Below are positions 15,967 through 25,540 of a DNA stretch of 64,000 nt, piece after piece. Every line of letters starts with the position of its first letter. Within the stretch, counting starts at the first letter, position 1. Position numbers and translations under genes: made by a program. Below the pieces are notes generated by a model. That model was not told the origin of the DNA and did no database searches. It saw only the letters and a list, made by a program, of their open reading frames with translations. The stretch lies in contig RAYR01000027.1 of assembly GCA_003612405.1 (NCBI GenBank), positions 1-64,000 on the forward strand. The letters are read 5' to 3'. Origin of the DNA: a bacterium 0.1xD8-71 (GTDB lineage: Bacteria; Bacillota; Clostridia; Lachnospirales; Lachnospiraceae).

Positions 15967-17463
15967 CTATTGTAAGAGCTGCAATACCTGAGACGGTCTC
16001 TCATTTGCCTGTGCAAGCATGGAAACCGCTGCCTGGGATATTACCTGCTCCGTTGTATAACTGGTCATTTCCTCCGCCATATCCACATCCATAATACGGG
16101 AATAAGAAGCTGTCATATTCTCGCCGGTCACATCCAGATTGTTCACTGTATGCTCCAGACGATTCTGATAGGCACCCAGTCTGCTTCTCGCAGAAGAAAC
16201 ATAGAGGATACCTTCTCTGATCTGATTAATGGCCTCTGAACAGCTGTCCTGCGTGGTCAGTTCTGTCTTTTCAATACCCAGTCTGCTTAAAGAGATCGTG
16301 GGAATACGGATGGCAAGCTGCTGGCCCTCATTGGCACCTGTCTGTGTATCCATGGAACCGATGCCTGTGATATCCACAACCAGACCTTGGCTGGCCGTCT
16401 CCTGGCCGCCCCCAAGATTAACTGTCGCTGCTGCCGGCTGCGTTGCCGGTGTCGGCACGGATGCCGGCCTGGTACTTTCTATCTCTAACCGGAAACCATT
16501 TTCGTCCGTGATAACAATGGTATCTGTTCCCGCCGCGTCATTGCCAATCACAGAAGTAACCTTTGCTCCTTCCGGAATACCGCCTCCCGGAGCAACCTGA
16601 AGCGCGGCATCAAAATCCTGAGCCAGAAGGTTCTGGTCTAATACCGGCACATACGCTGTTCCGTCAGCACTCAACACGTAATTATAATTAGCATTAAATG
16701 CAGGCGTCGTAACCTGGGATTTCTCTATCACATCCACAGAATTATACCCTGTAATGTTGCCATCTGCATCTTTTACCGGATCTGGCTGGATTTCCAATGT
16801 CATCTCAAAATCCTGGTGACCGGTCAGCGTAATCTTATCCTGCCCCACAGAACTTAATTTCACCCCTGCCGGGAAAGCATCATCCCCGTCAGCCTTAAGC
16901 TTCACCGTCGTGGCATCCATATCAATGGAACCGTCGTCTTTATAAACCACGTTCAGTTCATCGATGGTATACTTCTTGGCAATTACCTCATCCGAATAAA
17001 AATCTACTTTAACCTTCTGGTTATTGGTATATCCCCGCAGATCAAAAGTTCCGTCCAGAAGCGGCTGTCCATTGAATTCCGTATCGCTGGCAATTCTGGT
17101 AACCTCCGCTTTGAGCTGTTTAATCTCCTCATTCAAGGTCATCCGGTCAGCAGTGGTCAGCGTACCGGTAGCACCTTTTACTGCCAGTTCATTCATTCTT
17201 TGCAGCATCTCATGCACTTCCGTCAACGCACCGTCCGCTGTCTCGATAATGGAAATACCATTATTGGAACACTGCTTTGCCACAGAGATACCCAGAATCT
17301 GCGTATCCATTTTCTTTCCGATGGCATAGCCCGACGGGTTATCCTTTGAGGTAGTAACTTTCAGACCGGAGGAAAGGCGCTCCAGAGATTTTGATACCCT
17401 ATTATCTGATGCATTGAGTGCATTACTGGCGCGCATCGCCGCCGCATTATAACTAATCTTCAT
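15967..17463 (-). CDS. Flagellin
   Basis: The N-terminus (about 1-140) has the D0/D1 pattern: ASNALNASDNRVSKSLERLS, SGLKV, DNPSGYAIGKKM, LQRMNELAVKG. The C-terminus (about 400-498) has ARSRLGAYQNRLEHTVNNL, ENMTASYSRIMDVDMAEEM and ends AQANERPSQVLQLLQ. The variable middle of about 260 residues is the surface domain. The protein is exported and polymerises into the flagellar filament. AAAGGAGG lies 10 bases upstream of the ATG. It follows the DUF6240 gene by 15 bases and precedes fliS, so a sigma28-type promoter at 20643-20669 probably drives all three. Confidence 0.95.
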   Translation of the reverse strand: MKISYNAAAMRASNALNASDNRVSKSLERLSSGLKVTTSKDNPSGYAIGKKMDTQILGISVAKQCSNNGISIIETADGALTEVHEMLQRMNELAVKGATGTLTTADRMTLNEEIKQLKAEVTRIASDTEFNGQPLLDGTFDLRGYTNNQKVKVDFYSDEVIAKKYTIDELNVVYKDDGSIDMDATTVKLKADGDDAFPAGVKLSSVGQDKITLTGHQDFEMTLEIQPDPVKDADGNITGYNSVDVIEKSQVTTPAFNANYNYVLSADGTAYVPVLDQNLLAQDFDAALQVAPGGGIPEGAKVTSVIGNDAAGTDTIVITDENGFRLEIESTRPASVPTPATQPAAATVNLGGGQETASQGLVVDITGIGSMDTQTGANEGQQLAIRIPTISLSRLGIEKTELTTQDSCSEAINQIREGILYVSSARSRLGAYQNRLEHTVNNLDVTGENMTASYSRIMDVDMAEEMTSYTTEQVISQAAVSMLAQANERPSQVLQLLQ

Positions 17464-17478
17464 TGTGATTCTCCTCCT

Positions 17479-20400
17479 TTATGCCGTCACACTCGTGATA
17501 AATACTCTCGCTATCCGATACAGATCCGCCGTCTGTATATTCTCGTCTGTCTCCAGATCCCTGGGTGTATAGCCCTCGGTATTTGCCTCAGCGCTGTACA
17601 GGAATCCTACACTGCCGACTTTTAATGTTCCTCCATCTGCGGTCTCGACAGCCAGGGCTTGTTTTAAGTCATCCTGTATCACCCATAATTTCTCTGTCCC
17701 TTCCTTGCTGTCACAGGCAACATATCCGGATACGGTCTGATTTCTGACTGCAAACTGTGCCGTAATCTGTCCATAGGTCTGGGTACTGATGGAAGCGCTG
17801 ACCTTACCGCCTTCGCCGCCATGCAGAATCTTGAGATTAACAGCCGTCAATTCACCATTTATCTCTACAGGAATCTGGTAGTTTTCTTCCTTCGCCAGAC
17901 TGCCCGCCAGTGCAAGCTGTTTCTGACAGCTCTGCAAAGTCTTCAGATCCAGATAGGATGTGGATTCTTCCTTCGATTCTTCCAGAATCTCCCCGAATGT
18001 ATCCTGCATGGCCTCATAGGCCTCCTGCGCACTGTCTTTATCTGTCAGACTCTCTATGAAATGTGCGGCTGCCTCTTTCCCTTTGGAGCTGCTCTTATCT
18101 GTCTCCAGGTCATTGAGCTTCTTATACAAATCGCCGGGTTTCTTCCGCAGCGCTGTAGCCGCCGCCAGATTATTACCGGTAACCGGCTGTCTGTATGCCA
18201 GAAGTTCCCGCACCACAGCTTCTTCCATCCCTTGCAGATCCTGGAAAGGCTGTAACTCTTCCTGCAAATACGCCATCTCCAGCCTGTCATCCGCCGCCAT
18301 CTGCTCGAGGCCCTCTGCCATCTCTTCCATGGTCATATCCGCCCGCAGATCCATCTGCGCAAGCATTTCCGGTTCCATGGTATCTGCAATCTGCCCGGCC
18401 AGCATATGATAATAGGCTTCCTCGCCGTCTCTTCCCGGTTGTCCATTGCCCTGCGAAAATGCCTGGGAATCCGCACCGGTCTGATCGGACACAGGAAAAG
18501 CGCTCAGAATCTGATCTGTAATGGACTTCCCGCGGTTTACAGCATTGACACCGTTAAATTCATCGTCTACCGTGTAATCCATGCCCTGCCGTCTGGTACT
18601 GCGCATAGCTGTAAGCAGATTCTGGAAAGACAGCCCTGCACCCTCTTTAATCAGGCTTCCCACCGCAGCATCGTCCGTCTTTTCCAACTGTCTGAACATA
18701 CGGTAGATGCCGATATAAGCCTCTCTCTCCTGTTCGTCAATGGCATGATTCTGTTCCAGTTTATATAAATACTTACTGAACTTCTCTTCCTTCGCTTCTT
18801 TTGCATACCCGCTCTCATCGAGGTACTGGTTTAATTCGGCAATGCTCATGGTAAGCGGATTCCTGCCATCCCGGATTGCCTGCAAAGAGACTGCCGGCGT
18901 CATTCTGCGGATGGTCTGTCGAAGTTCCATATCATATTTCTTCACCGCATCCATATTGTCCTGGGTGATATCCATGCTGTTATAACCCAGAATCCGTATC
19001 GCCCTGCGGTTCTCCTCGTTCTGCTCAAGGCCCATATCCCGCAGGATATCATCCACATTACGAAAGGCCTTGCAGATGGAATCTCCCATATCCGCCCTCG
19101 GCGCTGTCATCAGCGTCTCATAAGATTCCCTGGCAGCTTCATAAGCGTTCTTAAGCGCTGTACCACTGGTATGTATGCCATCCAGTGTAAACAGTTCCTC
19201 TTCCCCGATAAAGCGGGCAAGTACAGCTGCCGGCAGATAAGGTATCTCCTGGGTCTTATACTGTACTTCATCGTATAAGGCCGCTTTCTGAGCCGCATCT
19301 GTCTCACCGAAAAGCTTCTGGTTCAGCTCTTCTTCCATCTTCTTCAGGGCTTCCACCAGTTTCTCCAGATCCGTGGTATCAATGGAGTATCCGCTCTCCA
19401 GCAGCCTCCTGTTGGCTTCTATGGTCATCATCAGCCGGACTTCTTCCAACTGACGCCTTGCACTGACTGCCTCCGGCGTATTTTCCGATACGCCATTCTG
19501 CTCTATCATCTGCTGCGCCTTCTCCAGATTGCGCAGGTTTAACTCTTTTTCTTCTGCAACCGTCTGATCTACGGCCTCGTCGCTGATCTTCCCATAGGCT
19601 TCCACATAGTCGGCTGCTTTCTCCCGATTGCTCCTGCCATCTGACAGATCAGCCTTTTCAGCACTCTTGCCATCCGAGATCGCCGCCGCCACCGCAGACA
19701 GAATCTGCGGCATTTCCTGGGGCAGTTTCACCTGTTCTATCTCATACAGTCTGGTCATGGTCTCTTTCGTAAGAGGTACGCCTGCCTCAACCAGCCATCC
19801 GGCACTCTGAAGGTTTTCCTCTGTAATCTCTAACCCGGCCTCCTCCAGTACCTTTTCCATCTGGGGTCTTAGCTGTTCCCAATTATACTCTTCCGCTTTC
19901 TTAGCGTAATAGCCGGTGTTGTCCGCAGCATAATAGCCATGTCCCTGCCTGTGACTGTCCGGTGTGGCACTATGTCCGGCCCGGTAAAGATTCTCTATGG
20001 TGGGTTCCATATCGTTCTCCACCATATACTTCACGGTGCCTTCCGTGGGTGTCTGCATCTGTGCCGCCCGGTCATATGCCTGTCTGGCAGCCGTCACATT
20101 CTCTCTGGTGAGAGGAATATCATGGGCCTTAAACTGTTTATACAATTCTCTGGCGAAAGTCTCACTTCCCGTAATCTCGCGCAGAGTCTCCGCATCCAGA
20201 TCATCGGTATATCCTTCCACCTGAGTGCCGCCTTTGATAAGTGCTGTCTTAATAGAATCGACAATCGTAACAACTTCTTCGATTTCCATATCTCCAGGAT
20301 GATAGCCGTCTTCACCAAGACGCTGAAAATCTTCCTGAGACATAGTATTAGACATTACTGTCATATAGTCTCTCTGCGTGGCTAAATCAACAAGCCCCGC

Positions 20401-20586
20401 ATCCTGCATAACCTCTTCTGCGGTCTTTCCGTGACCCCCGTAAGCGTTGTTATCCATAACTGTGCCAGAAATGTCTAATGCGTAATCACCCGTCCGCTCC
20501 GTCCTTGGCGTCTGAGTGTTTCGATATGCTGTTGTTGCCCTGTCTACATTCTGATTGGTACTACTGTGATCAAATGTAATTTTCAT
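17479..20586 (-). CDS. DUF6240 protein, flagellin-operon partner
   Basis: A 1035-residue, acidic, mostly helical protein with no signal peptide or membrane segment. It fits DUF6240, seen beside flagellar genes in Lachnospiraceae. Repeated short patterns recur: PLTRENVTAARQAYD, PTIENLYRAGH, EITEENLQSAGW, PLTKETMTRLYEIE, QNEENRRAIRIL, DITQDNMDAVKKYD, suggesting 30-60-residue helical repeats. The last 200 residues contain beta-rich sequence resembling a secretion or hook-length-control C-terminus (EINGELTAVNLKI). It is cytoplasmic or exported through the flagellar system. It is the first gene after the sigma28-type promoter and precedes flagellin by 15 bases. Function unknown. Confidence 0.75.
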   Translation of the reverse strand: MKITFDHSSTNQNVDRATTAYRNTQTPRTERTGDYALDISGTVMDNNAYGGHGKTAEEVMQDAGLVDLATQRDYMTVMSNTMSQEDFQRLGEDGYHPGDMEIEEVVTIVDSIKTALIKGGTQVEGYTDDLDAETLREITGSETFARELYKQFKAHDIPLTRENVTAARQAYDRAAQMQTPTEGTVKYMVENDMEPTIENLYRAGHSATPDSHRQGHGYYAADNTGYYAKKAEEYNWEQLRPQMEKVLEEAGLEITEENLQSAGWLVEAGVPLTKETMTRLYEIEQVKLPQEMPQILSAVAAAISDGKSAEKADLSDGRSNREKAADYVEAYGKISDEAVDQTVAEEKELNLRNLEKAQQMIEQNGVSENTPEAVSARRQLEEVRLMMTIEANRRLLESGYSIDTTDLEKLVEALKKMEEELNQKLFGETDAAQKAALYDEVQYKTQEIPYLPAAVLARFIGEEELFTLDGIHTSGTALKNAYEAARESYETLMTAPRADMGDSICKAFRNVDDILRDMGLEQNEENRRAIRILGYNSMDITQDNMDAVKKYDMELRQTIRRMTPAVSLQAIRDGRNPLTMSIAELNQYLDESGYAKEAKEEKFSKYLYKLEQNHAIDEQEREAYIGIYRMFRQLEKTDDAAVGSLIKEGAGLSFQNLLTAMRSTRRQGMDYTVDDEFNGVNAVNRGKSITDQILSAFPVSDQTGADSQAFSQGNGQPGRDGEEAYYHMLAGQIADTMEPEMLAQMDLRADMTMEEMAEGLEQMAADDRLEMAYLQEELQPFQDLQGMEEAVVRELLAYRQPVTGNNLAAATALRKKPGDLYKKLNDLETDKSSSKGKEAAAHFIESLTDKDSAQEAYEAMQDTFGEILEESKEESTSYLDLKTLQSCQKQLALAGSLAKEENYQIPVEINGELTAVNLKILHGGEGGKVSASISTQTYGQITAQFAVRNQTVSGYVACDSKEGTEKLWVIQDDLKQALAVETADGGTLKVGSVGFLYSAEANTEGYTPRDLETDENIQTADLYRIARVFITSVTA

Positions 20587-20611
20587 ATATTTCTCCTAAA
20601 TAGCTATATAA

Positions 20612-20642
20612 AAAGGGCGAATGTTATCCACATTCACCCTTT
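20612..20642 (-). terminator. Intrinsic terminator of glgB
   Basis: AAAGGGTGAATGT and ACATTCGCCCTTT (minus strand) pair as 13 base pairs including one T-G wobble, followed by TTTTTATA. The wobble pairs only in the minus transcript, confirming direction. The hairpin lies between glgB and the DUF6240 start codon and overlaps the start of the sigma28-type promoter's transcript. Confidence 0.85.
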
Positions 20643-20669
20643 ATTTCGGCACGATTTCCCACTTTCTTA
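20643..20669 (-). promoter_or_regulatory. Sigma28 (FliA/SigD) type promoter
   Basis: Minus strand TAAG (20666-20669), a 15-base spacer, then GCCGAAAT (20643-20650), close to the flagellar consensus TAAA-N15-GCCGATAA. The start, expected near 20636, falls inside the glgB terminator, so transcripts made here would lack one arm of that hairpin. It precedes DUF6240, flagellin and fliS. Confidence 0.75.
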
Positions 20670-20688
20670 ACCTTTTATACGCATATTG

Positions 20689-22686
20689 CTAGAAAACAAA
20701 GACAGCCGCTGTATAAGGAGGCAGGTCAAAGGAAATACTGTAATCTTTATAATTACAGGTTTCTTTCACTGCGGTAAGTTCTGCCGGAATCTCATGTCCG
20801 TTACCGCCAAAACGTTTGTCATCACTGTTCAGCAGGAGTTTATATTTCTTTTTCCTGGGAACGCCCACTTTATAATTCTCCCACATCATCGGCGTCATAT
20901 TGAGCACGAACATAATATTATTCCTGCCCGTGGTATCTTTCCGGAAGAAACTGTATACGCTGTGGTCGGCATCATCGGCATTGAGCCATTCAAACCCGCC
21001 CCAGTCATTATCAATGGTATACATGGCAGGGTATTTCCGGTACAGTTTCAGGAGCTCCTTCACATACTCATGCATACCTTTATTCTGCTCTTCGCCCAGC
21101 AGATACCAGTCAAGTTCTCTGGCTTCGCTCCACTCTCTTTCCTGACCGAAGTCCTGTCCCATGAACAGAAGCTTCTTACCGGCATGACCGAACATATAGC
21201 TGTATCCCACACGCAGATTCGCATATTTATCTACCGGATAACCTGGCATCTTGTTGACCATGGAACATTTCAGATGCACCACCTCATCATGGGACAACGG
21301 CAGAATGTAGTTCTCACTGTTGTTGTAGCTCATGGCAAATGTCATGGCATAATGGTTGTTCTTGCGGAACAGGGGATCTAATTTCATATACTCACAGAAG
21401 TCATGCATCCAGCCCATATTCCACTTAAAGCTGAATCCCAGTCCATCATCTTCCACGCTGCCGGTAACCTTAGGCCAGGCTGTGGATTCCTCCGCAATGG
21501 TAAGGAATCCCGGATATGTTCCGTGTATCACAGAATTTAAGTGCTTGAAGAACTCAATGGCATCCAGATTCTCTCTGCCGCCGTACTTATTAGGCACCCA
21601 CTGCCCCTCTTTCTTGCTGTAATCAAGATAAAGCATGGAAGCCACCGCATCAATACGGATTCCGTCTATATGATACTCTTTGATCCAGAAAAGCGCATTT
21701 GCAATCAGGAAATTCTTTACTTCATTCTTACTGTAGTTGAAAATCTTGGTCCCCCAGTCGGGATGTTCCCCGATCCTCGGATCCGGATGTTCAAAAATAC
21801 ACTGTCCGTCAAAGCGTCCCAGTCCATGGGCGTCCGTGGCAAAATGTGCCGGTACCCAGTCCAGGATAACACCGATCTTATTACGGTGCAGTGTATTAAT
21901 CAGATACATAAAGTCCTCGGGGTTACCATGTCTGGAAGTCGGCGCATAATAGCCTGTCACCTGATATCCCCAGGAACCATCATAAGGGTACTCTGCAACT
22001 CCCATAAGCTCTATATGGGTATAATGCATTTCCTTCAGGTACTCTACAATCCTGTCCGCAAACTCCCGGTAATTATAAAATCCCTCCTCCGTGCCGTCAG
22101 GATGTTTCATCCAGGAACCGATATGACATTCATAGATTGCCATAGGTTCCTTGTTATACTCTTTCAGCGATCTTGCCTCCATCCAGACATTGTCAGACCA
22201 CTTGAACCTGCTGATGTCAAAAGTTTTGGATGCATTTCCGGGACGCATCTCCGCATAATTCGCAAAGGGATCCGCCTTATAAAGCTTTTCTCCCGCAGGT
22301 GTACGGATTAAGAACTTGTACAGCTCATTCTCCCCCACGCCCGGAATAAAAAGCTTATAGATACCCCCAGGCCCAAGTTTCTCCATCGGATACATCTCTT
22401 CATTCCAGTCATTAAAAGAGCCTATTACATGTACGCTGGCAGCATTGGGCGCCCACACCGCAAAGAACATGCCTTTTACACCATCCTCTACGGAAGGATG
22501 TGCACCAAGTTTCTTATAGATATCATAGTGATTGCCCTGCGCAAACACATACTGGTCAGCTTCGGAGATAAATACCTGATTCTCTTCCGCCTTCTTTGTC
22601 ACCTTTTTTACCGCTTTATCTGCCGGCTTCTTTGTCGTTTTCTTAGCAGGTCTTCCCGCGGTTTTCTTTTCCTGTTTCACTGCCAT
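20689..22686 (-). CDS. glgB: 1,4-alpha-glucan branching enzyme
   Basis: GlgB of 665 residues. A Lys/Ala-rich tail (1-35) is followed by an N-terminal CBM48-like domain (FAVWAPNAASVHVIGSFNDW, 75-94), the GH13 barrel and a C-terminal beta domain. Catalytic features: nucleophile D346 in GIRIDAV, acid/base E399 or E400 in IAEEST, and LPLSHDE with H466 and D467. It introduces alpha-1,6 branches into glycogen. The lysine-rich N-terminal extension resembles histone-like tails and is not part of the catalytic fold. It follows a TPR protein gene by 23 bases and ends in a strong terminator. Confidence 0.95.
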   Translation of the reverse strand: MAVKQEKKTAGRPAKKTTKKPADKAVKKVTKKAEENQVFISEADQYVFAQGNHYDIYKKLGAHPSVEDGVKGMFFAVWAPNAASVHVIGSFNDWNEEMYPMEKLGPGGIYKLFIPGVGENELYKFLIRTPAGEKLYKADPFANYAEMRPGNASKTFDISRFKWSDNVWMEARSLKEYNKEPMAIYECHIGSWMKHPDGTEEGFYNYREFADRIVEYLKEMHYTHIELMGVAEYPYDGSWGYQVTGYYAPTSRHGNPEDFMYLINTLHRNKIGVILDWVPAHFATDAHGLGRFDGQCIFEHPDPRIGEHPDWGTKIFNYSKNEVKNFLIANALFWIKEYHIDGIRIDAVASMLYLDYSKKEGQWVPNKYGGRENLDAIEFFKHLNSVIHGTYPGFLTIAEESTAWPKVTGSVEDDGLGFSFKWNMGWMHDFCEYMKLDPLFRKNNHYAMTFAMSYNNSENYILPLSHDEVVHLKCSMVNKMPGYPVDKYANLRVGYSYMFGHAGKKLLFMGQDFGQEREWSEARELDWYLLGEEQNKGMHEYVKELLKLYRKYPAMYTIDNDWGGFEWLNADDADHSVYSFFRKDTTGRNNIMFVLNMTPMMWENYKVGVPRKKKYKLLLNSDDKRFGGNGHEIPAELTAVKETCNYKDYSISFDLPPYTAAVFVF

Positions 22687-22709
22687 ATCCTGTCCCCCCG
22701 TACCTTGAT

Positions 22710-25277
22710 TTAATAGTGCATGAAGTCCTTCTCCCGCAATATGATCATGTCTTCTTCATCATATCTCTTTGCCAGCAAGACATCCATGAAATGTCCGGGT
22801 GTCTTCTTATTCGCATAGGAAATCGCTTCATCCACCAACTCCCTGACCTCAGCAAGACTCACTTCATGATCACTGGTCTGCCTGTCTGCAATTCTCGTAT
22901 GAAGCGCCAGAATACCAAACTCATCAATGGCATACTCCATTTCTTCCGCATACTGTTTTGCATACGCCACAAGTGCCTCATTATCAAGAGCCTCAATATC
23001 CACACGCAGATTGAAGTTATTGGGCAAAGCCGTATGTTCCGCAAGCATCTGGTTGATATTCTGCTTCGTATCTACCATAAGGACTAAAAGTCCCATATTA
23101 TCTTTCTCTAAAAACTTAATCATTTTAGATACCGTCTCCGGTTTTAATTTAGACGGTCTGTCTATAATCAGTGCCCCATTGTCCAGCTTACCAAAAGTTG
23201 CAGCCACATCCTTTTTATTCAGAACTGGACCCTCTATCTTCGCTACTTTGCCGGAGAAGTTACCATCATTATACTGCATCTCCCGAATCAGTGCCTTCGC
23301 CAGATCAAGGGCCATGTCCTTTTCCTCGCCGCTGATAAGTACATTTCCCGTACAGGAAGCCAGACTCATATTATCAAGGGTATTCACAAGCTGTCTTCTG
23401 GACTTGCGGTGATGCACAAACTGCCCGAAAAGTTCCTGTTCTTCCGTCGTCAGGTCACGGCCCTTTGCCCCCGTCTCTTCCGCGGGCTCTTCTGCCGGTT
23501 TCCCTTTTTTATTCGGAGACTTTTTAGACGCCTTCTTTCCAGTATGCTCCCTGTTCTGCTCCTCCTGCGTTTCTTCCGCTGCCTCCTCAACCTCTTCCGG
23601 TTCTTCCACCTCAGCAGGTTCCTCATCCTCAGCCGGCCTCTCCTTCACCACTGATTTTTCTTCTGTTGGTTCCGGTGCTGTTGCTTCTTCCTCCTCATCA
23701 TCCGGAAGAACCACTTTCTTAACCTTCGGTTTCATACCGGACTCTTTCATGATTGCCGCCATGAATGCCTTCTCTAATTCCTCTAAAAGGCCATTCTTGG
23801 TGGCCTCATCGAAGTTTGCAAATAAGCGGCCCGTCTGTGCCATAATATGCTGACGGACATCCTCCATGCGCTTCTCTTCGTTGGTCTTTTTCACCTGCTC
23901 CCACTCAGCCATAATATCATCAATACTAAGCTGTCCGGTAATCTGTTTCTCAACCTTTTCCGCTTCAGGCACTACCAGGCTGATCTGACCGTCATATTCC
24001 TGGGATAATATTTTATCATACTCTGTAGGTTTCGCATTTAAGGGGGTCAGAACTCCTGTCGCCACTCCCGGTATCTGCCCTGCCTGTCTGTTAGCCGCCT
24101 GGGCACGCAGAGCCGCCTGCTGAAGCCTTTCCGCCTCTTTCTTCATCTGCTCTATAATCTGCTGGGCATCAAAGAAAAGGGTATCATCCCGCGCAATCTC
24201 CTCGCCGGCTTCCTTCATTTCGCCCGTATCCATTACCGGCAGTTTGGCGGTCTCCTGTAAAAGAGGGGCAATGATAGACTCTGTAATAGAAGGCTCTTCC
24301 TCTCCGTCAGGCTCTTCTTCCGCCTCATCCTCTACCGGATCGTCTTCCACATACTCATCTCCCTCATAGGATTCCTCAAAATCCTCGTCCACCGAATCAT
24401 TTAGCTCATCCTCTTCAAGCACTTCTCTCATGCTCTCTGCCAGGGCCATCTGTAAATTGATGGTATTATACTGCCCCACATCCACGGTCTTGACTTCCGG
24501 TAACTCCGTGGTGGGTGCCGCAAGGACTTCCTCCCCGTCAGGCTCTTCCTCATCATCCTCGTCCTGTGCGTGCCTGATCTCACCAGCCACCTGTGTATCT
24601 TCCGGAACACTGTCTTCCTCCGGCAGATCCTCTTCCTCCTCGCCGGCGCTCCTGCCTGCGATCCAGCGGTCATATTTCTCCTGCTGATCTTCACTTAAGG
24701 GCTGATGCAGCGCCTTAAGCTCCAGGGCTTTGATAACATATCTGCCCTCACCAAACCAGAGGAACATCTCATCACATTCCTCCACGCATTTGGTCGTCAG
24801 ACCAATCCGGTGATATAAGTAGGCAAGTTCATACACCCATTTCTCCCGGGGCTCCCGCTTCTTAAACTCTTCCAGAACCGCGATCCGCTCCTCCATGCTC
24901 ACATCCTGCGCCTCATAGAGTCTGTATTGCAAAACATATCTGCCCGTATCCTTTGGTGCTATCTGAACAAATTCCTTGTAGTACTCAATCGCCTGCACAT
25001 ACTCTTCCATCTTGATAGCCAGCTCACACAGAGAATACACAATCAATCTGCCCGTAGGGTGTTTTTCATAAGCCAGCAAAAGAATATCCTTACTCTCCTG
25101 GTATCTCCTGTTAATCTTATAAAGATCGCTGATGGTACACAGCATCATGACGCTTCTGACTCTGCGCCAGTCCACCGTGTCCGCGATTTTAACCGCCTCC
25201 GCGTACTCTCCCTCTGCTATCAGTGCCTTAATCTCATCGGCACGAACCTGGTATTCATACTTATCCAAGGTGCTCAC
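22710..25277 (-). CDS. TPR protein with acidic linker and AAA-like C-terminus
   Basis: An 855-residue cytoplasmic protein in three parts. Residues 1-200 are TPR-like helices ([53 protein letters not shown]). Residues 210-600 are a low-complexity, Glu-rich linker with coiled-coil stretches. Residues 640-855 resemble an AAA-type ATPase domain ([40 protein letters not shown]) but the P-loop is GEEKDMA rather than GxxGxGKT, so ATPase activity is doubtful. It is co-transcribed with glgB, 23 bases downstream. The GTG at 25277 overlaps GAGG; a TTG at 25268, eight bases after it, may be the true start. Confidence 0.7.
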   Translation of the reverse strand: MSTLDKYEYQVRADEIKALIAEGEYAEAVKIADTVDWRRVRSVMMLCTISDLYKINRRYQESKDILLLAYEKHPTGRLIVYSLCELAIKMEEYVQAIEYYKEFVQIAPKDTGRYVLQYRLYEAQDVSMEERIAVLEEFKKREPREKWVYELAYLYHRIGLTTKCVEECDEMFLWFGEGRYVIKALELKALHQPLSEDQQEKYDRWIAGRSAGEEEEDLPEEDSVPEDTQVAGEIRHAQDEDDEEEPDGEEVLAAPTTELPEVKTVDVGQYNTINLQMALAESMREVLEEDELNDSVDEDFEESYEGDEYVEDDPVEDEAEEEPDGEEEPSITESIIAPLLQETAKLPVMDTGEMKEAGEEIARDDTLFFDAQQIIEQMKKEAERLQQAALRAQAANRQAGQIPGVATGVLTPLNAKPTEYDKILSQEYDGQISLVVPEAEKVEKQITGQLSIDDIMAEWEQVKKTNEEKRMEDVRQHIMAQTGRLFANFDEATKNGLLEELEKAFMAAIMKESGMKPKVKKVVLPDDEEEEATAPEPTEEKSVVKERPAEDEEPAEVEEPEEVEEAAEETQEEQNREHTGKKASKKSPNKKGKPAEEPAEETGAKGRDLTTEEQELFGQFVHHRKSRRQLVNTLDNMSLASCTGNVLISGEEKDMALDLAKALIREMQYNDGNFSGKVAKIEGPVLNKKDVAATFGKLDNGALIIDRPSKLKPETVSKMIKFLEKDNMGLLVLMVDTKQNINQMLAEHTALPNNFNLRVDIEALDNEALVAYAKQYAEEMEYAIDEFGILALHTRIADRQTSDHEVSLAEVRELVDEAISYANKKTPGHFMDVLLAKRYDEEDMIILREKDFMHY

Positions 25278-25281
25278 CTCA

Positions 25282-25404
25282 TTACTGTACTTTGCCGTTT
25301 TCTCCTATTACACAGTATTTAAAAAACTTCTCCCTGTTATCTTCGTCCGCAATGCAGATCCCACAATCAACCAAGGCTCCATTTTTACTGTTTAAGTTTA
25401 CCAT
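25282..25404 (-). CDS. Possible 40-residue cysteine-containing protein
   Basis: A short open frame between rsmA and the TPR gene encodes a product with C14-x2-C17 and C31 and a protein-like composition ([20 protein letters not shown]). It ends five bases before the TPR gene start, as coupled genes do. There is no clear SD site, and the same frame is open back to 25560 inside the end of rsmA. Not recognised as a family; it may be a chance ORF. Confidence 0.3.
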   Translation of the reverse strand: MVNLNSKNGALVDCGICIADEDNREKFFKYCVIGENGKVQ

Positions 25405-25540
25405 ACACGCCTGGCAATGTAAATAAATTATAGAGAAAAAAGCACCTCCATTTTGGTATCTTACTGTAAGAATATACCAACATATGGCGATGCCGCAATA
25501 TACAATCCCTTTATATTGTACTTTATGAATCCAGATTCTC

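Noticed and set aside
17565..20385. Many plus-strand ORFs opposite DUF6240 and flagellin
   Set aside because: They are antisense to well-supported genes, lack SD sites and show Cys/Arg/Ser-rich random composition.
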